Part shown: positions 1 through 3,479 of the stretch, piece after piece
How positions within the stretch are numbered: position 1 is the stretch's first letter
Layout of the letters: each line of letters opens with the position of its first letter
NCBI GenBank assembly: GCA_020846105.1
Contig: JADLEN010000006.1
Coordinates: 1-5,555, forward strand
Length of the DNA stretch: 5,555 nucleotides
DNA from: Chitinophagaceae bacterium
Lineage (GTDB): Bacteria > Bacteroidota > Bacteroidia > Chitinophagales > Chitinophagaceae
Reading direction: 5' to 3'
Position numbers and translations under genes: made by a program
The notes under the pieces: generated by a model
The model's database searches: none
What the model was told of the DNA's origin: nothing
Seen by the model: the letters and a program-made list of their open reading frames with translations, nothing else

Positions 1-383
1 ATTGCATTGATGGTAAAATCTCTGCGGTTTTGGTCGTCTTCGAGTGTGCCATTTTCTACAGCTGGCTTGCGCGAATTTTCTTGGTACGATTCTTTTCGGG
101 CACCTACAAACTCTACCTCAAAACCATTGGGCAGGCGAAATTGGGCTGTGCCAAAATTTTTAAAAAAACTAACGTTCAATTTTGGAGAAAAAGAATCGGC
201 TACTTTGTGCGCTAGTACGATACCATCGCCAAGGCATACAATATCAGCATCTTTACTTTTACGGTCTAGCAACTTGTCGCGTACAAAACCACCAATAAGA
301 TAGCATGGCATCTCCAACTCGTTTGCCACATCGCCAATACGGGTCAGCAATAATCTTTCTTCTTTGGTACAATTGATATCCAT
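1..383 (-). CDS. cca: CCA tRNA nucleotidyltransferase / poly(A) polymerase family protein, N-terminal fragment
   Basis: Class II nucleotidyltransferase of the family that adds or repairs the 3' CCA of tRNAs, with poly(A) polymerase as a close relative. Only the first 127 codons are in the window; the rest lies beyond the left edge. Reading the minus strand from the ATG at 383-381 gives the head-domain motifs in order: GGFVRD (residues 31-36), the metal-binding D45-A-D47 in KDADIV, FGTA (77-80), VEFVGARKESY (about 90-100, E91 in the third-carboxylate position), then EDDQNRRDFTINA (115-127). This order and spacing are characteristic of the family. All three expected carboxylates are present and no frameshift is seen. 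The start gives the usual leader of about 30 residues before GGxVRD, and no other in-frame start is seen just upstream. The N-terminal part cannot separate a full CCA-adding enzyme from an A-adding or poly(A) polymerase relative; the HD domain common in Bacteroidota homologues would lie outside the window. The gene is transcribed away from the DUF1573 array and seems functionally unrelated to it. Confidence 0.93.
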   Translation of the reverse strand, partial: MDINCTKEERLLLTRIGDVANELEMPCYLIGGFVRDKLLDRKSKDADIVCLGDGIVLAHKVADSFSPKLNVSFFKNFGTAQFRLPNGFEVEFVGARKESYQENSRKPAVENGTLEDDQNRRDFTINA

Positions 384-390
384 GAGCTGG

Positions 391-398
391 CAAAAATA
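391..398 (-). promoter_or_regulatory. Candidate -7 box for the nucleotidyltransferase gene
   Basis: Read on the minus strand this is TATTTTTG, a match to the Bacteroidota -7 consensus TAnnTTTG. It ends only seven bases before the ATG, so the transcript would be nearly leaderless. No convincing -33 TTTG/TTG is seen at the expected distance upstream. In AT-rich DNA a match can arise by chance, so this is tentative. Confidence 0.25.
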
Positions 399-487
399 AA
401 GGAAATGTACTAAGGAGCTGTTTGCTAATAAATTGTTTTTAGAATTCGCTTAACTTTCGGATAACCATTTTTTAAGTGTATGCTTTC

Positions 488-495
488 TATTTTTG
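488..495 (+). promoter_or_regulatory. Candidate -7 box (TAnnTTTG) for the first DUF1573 gene
   Basis: TATTTTTG matches the Bacteroidota sigma-ABfr -7 consensus exactly. It lies 23 bases before the start codon at 519, leaving a short A-rich leader. The -33 element is not obvious; only T-rich sequence sits near the expected position. The similar box and spacing in front of the second paralogue strengthen the call. Confidence 0.5.
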
Positions 496-518
496 GAACA
501 ACAAAATAAACACATCTT

Positions 519-986
519 ATGAACCAGAAAATCCTACTTTTAACCCTAATGATTGGCGCTGCTATTCACGGCAAGGCTCAAAATCCAGTAGCTTTTGGCA
601 ATCATCAAAAAAGTATTACTAACAAAAATAGCCAAGTTGCCGCGGCCGCTCCCGAATTCAAATTTTTTGTGACTGATGACCTTCATGATTATGGCACTAT
701 TCCTGAAGGGCCAAAAGCGATTTATGAATTTCAGTTTATAAATACGGGCAACGCACCCTTAATTATCACAAATGCTCAAGCATCTTGTGGCTGCACTTCC
801 CCAGAATTTCCGAGAGAGCCTATATTACCAGGTAAAAAAGGGAAAATAAAAGTGACATATGCTACCGAGGGTCGCCCAGGTAATTTTACCAAAAGTGTAT
901 ACATTACCTCCAATGCTCAGACTAATGATGGAATGGGTCATTACGAGCTAAAAATTAAAGGCATTGTAAAGCCTGCTAAAAAATAG
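519..986 (+). CDS. Exported DUF1573 protein, paralogue 1 of 3
   Basis: A 155-residue secreted protein with one DUF1573 domain, an Ig-like beta-sandwich family of the ASPM/SPD-2/Hydin type common in Bacteroidota and without a settled function. Residues 1-20 form a Sec signal peptide (short basic start, hydrophobic core, probable cleavage at KA|Q, A20/Q21). There is no lipobox, so it should be a soluble periplasmic or secreted protein. An Ala-rich linker (about 40-45) leads into the domain (about 50-152): HDYGTIPEGP (56-65), FINTGNAPLII (73-83), ASCGCT (88-93, C90 and C92), LPGKKGKIK (103-111) and a final KIKGIV strand. The C-terminus (KPAKK) is short and basic, with no T9SS sorting domain. No Shine-Dalgarno sequence precedes the ATG, as is usual in this phylum. 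It shares the 10-residue SNA-to-L loop with paralogue 3, but its GR region (TEGRPGN) differs from the other two. It is probably its own transcription unit. Family assignment is firm; the role is unknown. Confidence 0.92.
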   Translation: MNQKILLLTLMIGAAIHGKAQNPVAFGNHQKSITNKNSQVAAAAPEFKFFVTDDLHDYGTIPEGPKAIYEFQFINTGNAPLIITNAQASCGCTSPEFPREPILPGKKGKIKVTYATEGRPGNFTKSVYITSNAQTNDGMGHYELKIKGIVKPAKK

Positions 987-996
987 CTATTTTAGC
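975..996 (+). terminator. Weak stem-loop at the stop codon of the first DUF1573 gene
   Basis: GCTAAAA (975-981) pairs perfectly with TTTTAGC (990-996) around an 8-base loop containing the TAG stop. The stem has only two G-C pairs and is followed by a short interrupted T run (TTTA), so it is a poor intrinsic terminator at best. It could be an attenuator or 3' end element between paralogues 1 and 2, or chance in AT-rich sequence. Confidence 0.25.
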
Positions 997-1034
997 TTTA
1001 ACGGTCAAATAACAGCCTCTTTCTAATAATTAAT

Positions 1035-1042
1035 TAATTTTG
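1035..1042 (+). promoter_or_regulatory. Candidate -7 box (TAnnTTTG) for DUF1573 paralogues 2 and 3
   Basis: TAATTTTG is an exact consensus match, 26 bases before the start at 1069. The leader shares AAACAC..CTTATGA with that of the first paralogue (508-522 versus 1060-1072), so promoter and leader look duplicated together with the gene. No clear -33 box is visible. The 11-mer TTAATTTTGTT around it (1034-1044) recurs at 2184-2194. Confidence 0.5.
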
Positions 1043-1068
1043 TTACACTTAAAAAATACAAACACCTT

Positions 1069-1575
1069 ATGAAAAAAATTATTTTATCTGCAGCCGTTTT
1101 GGTATTAAGTCTTGGAGCTTATGCGCAAAACAACACACCAAAGCCGGTAGAAAATGGCGCTATTAATGTCGCAAATGTTGCTAGTGGAACACCAATGCAA
1201 TCACAAGCATCTAGCTTGAAGCCCGAAAATATGTATTTTAAAGAAAATATTCACGATTTTGGCACTATCCAAGAAGGTCCTGGTGCTGAATATGAATTTG
1301 AATTTACCAATACAGGCAAAGAGCCTATTATCATTTCTAATGTTAGTGCGTCTTGCGGTTGCACCACACCGTCTTATTCAAAAGACCCAGTACTACCTGG
1401 CAAAAAAGGAAAAATAAAAGCATTGTATAATACACAAGGCCGTGTAGCACCCTTTACCAAAACGATAAGTATTACCTCTAATGCAGGTATCAAAGTATTG
1501 ACTATTAAAGGAGAAGTAGAAAAAGCGCCTTCTGGGTCGGTACCTGAAAATAATTCAATGATCAAAACAAACTAA
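1069..1575 (+). CDS. Exported DUF1573 protein, paralogue 2 of 3
   Basis: A 168-residue secreted DUF1573 protein, the longest of the three. The signal peptide spans residues 1-19 (MKK start, hydrophobic core, cleavage at YA|Q, A19/Q20). A low-complexity Asn/Ser/Ala-rich linker (about 20-50) precedes the domain (about 55-151): HDFGTIQEGP (62-71), FTNTGKEPIIIS (79-90), ASCGCT (94-99, C96 and C98), LPGKKGKIK (109-117) and YNTQGRV (120-126). Compared with its neighbours it has a loop six residues shorter between SNA (137-139) and the last strand, and a longer polar Ser/Asn-rich tail after GEV (about 151-168). There is no lipobox and no recognisable T9SS C-terminal domain. It has its own candidate promoter and is followed after 34 bp by paralogue 3 with no terminator between them, so the two probably form one transcript. 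The function of the family is not established; the signal peptide points to the periplasm or the outside of the cell. Confidence 0.92.
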   Translation: MKKIILSAAVLVLSLGAYAQNNTPKPVENGAINVANVASGTPMQSQASSLKPENMYFKENIHDFGTIQEGPGAEYEFEFTNTGKEPIIISNVSASCGCTTPSYSKDPVLPGKKGKIKALYNTQGRVAPFTKTISITSNAGIKVLTIKGEVEKAPSGSVPENNSMIKTN

Positions 1576-1609
1576 ACAATTTTTTATAAAACTACTAAAC
1601 AGCAAAACA

Positions 1610-2080
1610 ATGAAAAAAGTAATCTTATCTTTATCAATTTTGTGCTTGGCTTCTGGCTATGCAATGGCACAGAATCCAGTAAGTGCGGCACCCGCAGTAG
1701 CCTCAAAAGCAGTTTCTAAAAATGCACCTAAATTTGCATTTACAGACAAAAATGACACTTATGATTTTGGCAAAGTACCAGAAGGTCCGGTAGCTGAGCA
1801 TGTATTCGAATTTAAAAACATAGGCAAAGAGCCCTTGATTATCAGTAACTGTAACGCATCTTGCGGCTGCACTACTCCAGAATGGAACAAAGAGCCCATT
1901 TTGCCAGGAAAAAAAGGGAAAATAACTGTTCGCTACAATACACAAGGCAGGGTAGGACCTATAGCAAAATCTGTATATGTAACATCTAATGCAGCACTTG
2001 AAGGTGGCAAAGACCGTTATGAACTTTACATCAAAGGTGAGGTAGTAGCACCAGCAACTACCGATGCTCCTAAAGGATAA
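1610..2080 (+). CDS. Exported DUF1573 protein, paralogue 3 of 3
   Basis: A 156-residue secreted DUF1573 protein. The signal peptide is residues 1-20 (MKK start, cleavage at MA|Q, A20/Q21); C12 lies inside the hydrophobic core without a proper lipobox, so a lipoprotein is unlikely. An Ala/Ser/Val-rich linker (22-38) leads to the domain (about 41-146): YDFGKVPEGP (51-60), FKNIGKEPLIIS (68-79), ASCGCT (83-88, C85 and C87), LPGKKGKI (98-105), YNTQGRVGP (109-117) and a final YIKGEV strand. An extra cysteine, C81, turns the conserved CxC into CxxxCxC, absent in the other two. The GR region resembles paralogue 2, while the 10-residue loop after SNA resembles paralogue 1. The start is fixed by the signal peptide and the A-rich AAACAGCAAAACA leader. 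No TAnnTTTG box lies in the 34-bp gap, so cotranscription with paralogue 2 is inferred. A strong terminator follows 24 bp after the stop. Confidence 0.92.
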   Translation: MKKVILSLSILCLASGYAMAQNPVSAAPAVASKAVSKNAPKFAFTDKNDTYDFGKVPEGPVAEHVFEFKNIGKEPLIISNCNASCGCTTPEWNKEPILPGKKGKITVRYNTQGRVGPIAKSVYVTSNAALEGGKDRYELYIKGEVVAPATTDAPKG

Positions 2081-2104
2081 TTATGAATATTTCAATATTA
2101 AGTT

Positions 2105-2135
2105 AAAAAAAAGCGGCTTTTAGTCGCTTTTTTTT
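2105..2135 (+). terminator. Strong intrinsic terminator closing the DUF1573 array
   Basis: Eight A residues (2105-2112) and GCGGC (2113-2117) pair with GTCGC (2123-2127) and eight T residues (2128-2135) around a TTTTA loop. The stem is 13 bp with a single G-U wobble. The long T run is a typical intrinsic terminator tail, and the matching A run means it could also work on the minus strand. It lies 24 bases after the stop of the third DUF1573 gene and separates that array from the PorV-family operon. Confidence 0.9.
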
Positions 2136-2148
2136 GTTGGTAACAAAA
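2132..2148. repeat. Short inverted repeat overlapping the terminator tail
   Basis: TTTTGTT (2132-2138) and AACAAAA (2142-2148) form a 7-bp AT-rich hairpin with a 3-base loop. It uses the last four T residues of the terminator, so the lower part of that stem and this hairpin cannot form together. It is probably weak and may be chance. Confidence 0.3.
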
Positions 2149-2241
2149 CCTAAATACAACATGGTTTTATAGCATGTATTTTGTTAATTTTGTTTTTTAG
2201 GATTATACAATTAATATTAAATTTTGCCGTTTTTAGGTTTT
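2145..2241. repeat. 10-bp inverted repeat in the intergenic region before the PorV-family gene
   Basis: AAAACCTAAA (2145-2154) has its perfect inverted copy TTTAGGTTTT at 2232-2241, 77 bases away. The arms flank the upstream candidate promoter at 2185-2192. A related TTTTTAGG also occurs at 2194-2201. This could be paired operator half-sites or chance in AT-rich DNA. The rest of the 234-base gap shows no coding potential. Confidence 0.25.
2185..2192 (+). promoter_or_regulatory. Candidate distal -7 box upstream of the PorV/PorU operon
   Basis: TAATTTTG is an exact TAnnTTTG match and sits in the same TTAATTTTGTT 11-mer found in front of the second DUF1573 gene. If used, it would give a leader of roughly 115 bases before the start at 2315. 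No clear -33 box is seen. Confidence 0.35.
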
Positions 2242-2277
2242 CCACAATCACTATAAATACTGCTTAAACCTTGGCAT

Positions 2278-2285
2278 TAAATTTG
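2278..2285 (+). promoter_or_regulatory. Candidate proximal -7 box for the PorV/PorU operon
   Basis: TAAATTTG is an exact TAnnTTTG match, 29 bases before the start codon at 2315. That spacing agrees with the 23 and 26 bases at the two DUF1573 promoters, which makes this the better candidate. A -33 TTG at the expected distance is not evident. Confidence 0.45.
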
Positions 2286-2314
2286 GGGCAATTAAAGTTG
2301 AAAGAATAAATCTG

Positions 2315-3457
2315 ATGGTTAAAAAAGTGAGTTTAATTCTGGCATTAAGCCTAATTGTGCAATCCAGTTTTGCGCAGACAAGGATATATGTGAATGAGTA
2401 CCTGAATATTGGCGTTGGCGCACGTGCATTGGCTATGGGTGGGGCGCAAACCAGCACCACTAGCGATGCATACAGTGGTTATTGGAATCCCGCAGGCCTC
2501 ACAAACATAAAAGAAGATTTGCAAGTGGGCCTTATGCATGCAGAGTATTTTGCAGGCAATGCCAAGTATGATTTTGCTACCCTTGCCTTGCCCACAAAAG
2601 ACAAAAAGAGGGTTTTCGGAATCTCATTCTTAAGGTTTGCAACTGATGATATTCCTTATACGCTAGACTATGTGCAGCCCGATGGCTCATTTGACGATAG
2701 TAAATTAAAATCAATTTCGGCTGGCGACCATGCTATTTTTATTAGCTATGCGCAGAAAATAAAATTGTTCAAAAACCCTGCAATACAAAGTAGTATTGGT
2801 GGTAATGCCAAGATAGTCTTTAGAAATATTGGCTCTATGGCCAACGCCGTGGGCGCTGGTGCCGACATCGGAATACAGGCCACCTACAAAGCCTGGCATT
2901 TTGGTATTACTGCCAAAGATATTACTACCACCTACACTACTTGGAGTTTTAATCTAAGTGAAAAAGAAAAAGATATATTTGGACAAACAGGTAATGAAAT
3001 TCCCGTAAAATCTTATGAGGTGATGAATCCAAGATTTATATTAGGCGCGGCTTATACTTTTTTCAAGCCCGAACGAAAAATGCACCTTACCCTTGAGGCA
3101 AATGCAGACCTCACAACAGATGGCAAACGAAATACACTTATCAAAAGTAAAAACGTAAGTATAGACCCTAGAATTGGTTTGGAGCTTGATTATAAAAAAA
3201 CTCTTTTCCTTCGTTCTGGCATTTGTAATATCCAAAAAGTGCTTGACGATAAAGACAGCACCAACCAAACTTATTTTACCATTTTTCAGCCCTCAATTGG
3301 TGTTGGTATCAAGCTTGGTCCATTGGTTGTAGATTATGCCTACACTAGCTTGCAAACCCAGAGCAACCCATTGTTTTCGCATATCATTTCGGCAAGGTTA
3401 GACATTGCGAGCTTAAAAGCAAAAGCCGAAAAATCAGCGACATCAGAAGCTAACTAA
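2315..3457 (+). CDS. porV2: PorV/PorQ-family type IX secretion outer-membrane protein, probably PorV2
   Basis: A predicted 380-residue outer-membrane beta-barrel. PorV is the T9SS shuttle and attachment-complex protein: it receives secreted proteins through their C-terminal domain and delivers them to the PorU sortase. A signal peptide covers residues 1-20 (MVKK start, cleavage at FA|Q). The mature N-terminus carries the family signature: NIGVGARALAMGGA (31-44), then DAYSGYWNPAGL (51-62). The rest alternates short amphipathic strands typical of the barrel. Features I associate with PorV2 proteins are HAEYFAG (from about residue 75), a DDIPYTLDYVQPDGS stretch, TTDGKRN, SIDPRIGLELDYK, and an ending like HIISARLDI before a polar Lys/Ala/Ser-rich tail of about 16 residues. 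Length is close to known PorV proteins. It ends with tandem TAA stops, and the peptidase gene begins 22 bp later, so the pair is almost certainly one operon. PorQ is less likely because of the PorU-type partner. Assignment to PorV2 instead of the housekeeping PorV rests on remembered sequence patterns. Confidence 0.87.
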   Translation: MVKKVSLILALSLIVQSSFAQTRIYVNEYLNIGVGARALAMGGAQTSTTSDAYSGYWNPAGLTNIKEDLQVGLMHAEYFAGNAKYDFATLALPTKDKKRVFGISFLRFATDDIPYTLDYVQPDGSFDDSKLKSISAGDHAIFISYAQKIKLFKNPAIQSSIGGNAKIVFRNIGSMANAVGAGADIGIQATYKAWHFGITAKDITTTYTTWSFNLSEKEKDIFGQTGNEIPVKSYEVMNPRFILGAAYTFFKPERKMHLTLEANADLTTDGKRNTLIKSKNVSIDPRIGLELDYKKTLFLRSGICNIQKVLDDKDSTNQTYFTIFQPSIGVGIKLGPLVVDYAYTSLQTQSNPLFSHIISARLDIASLKAKAEKSATSEAN

Positions 3458-3479
3458 TAACACTTTTCAAGATAAAAAA

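Larger units (their letters stand above)
519..2080 (+). repeat. Tandem array of three DUF1573 paralogues
   Basis: Three head-to-tail copies of one gene type with matching architecture: signal peptide, variable linker, DUF1573 domain, variable tail. DNA identity is greatest in two short blocks, around the ASCGCT codons (from 780, 1351 and 1862) and around the LPGKKGKI codons (825-848, 1393-1416, 1901-1924). Signal peptides and linkers have diverged widely, so the duplications are not recent. Confidence 0.85.

Noticed and set aside
7..303. Plus-strand open frames of 98 and 61 codons
   Set aside because: They lie opposite the minus-strand nucleotidyltransferase, whose motifs are unmistakable, and their translations show no domain character.
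640..659. GC-rich patch containing SacII, NotI and EcoRI recognition sequences, resembling a vector polylinker
   Set aside because: It is in frame, encodes an Ala-rich linker (AAAAPEF) like those of the paralogues at the same position, and flanking coding sequence is continuous; coincidence is the simplest explanation.
1610..1680. Possible lipoprotein signal using C12 of the third DUF1573 protein
   Set aside because: The residues before C12 (LSIL) do not form a lipobox, C12 lies inside the hydrophobic core, and a good signal peptidase I site (MA|Q) follows.
1374..1945. Minus-strand open frames within the DUF1573 genes
   Set aside because: Antisense shadows of well-supported paralogous genes with no independent start context or family motif.
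2251..3268. Minus-strand open frames within the PorV-family gene and its upstream region
   Set aside because: Short, Cys-rich or low-information translations opposite a clear outer-membrane protein gene.
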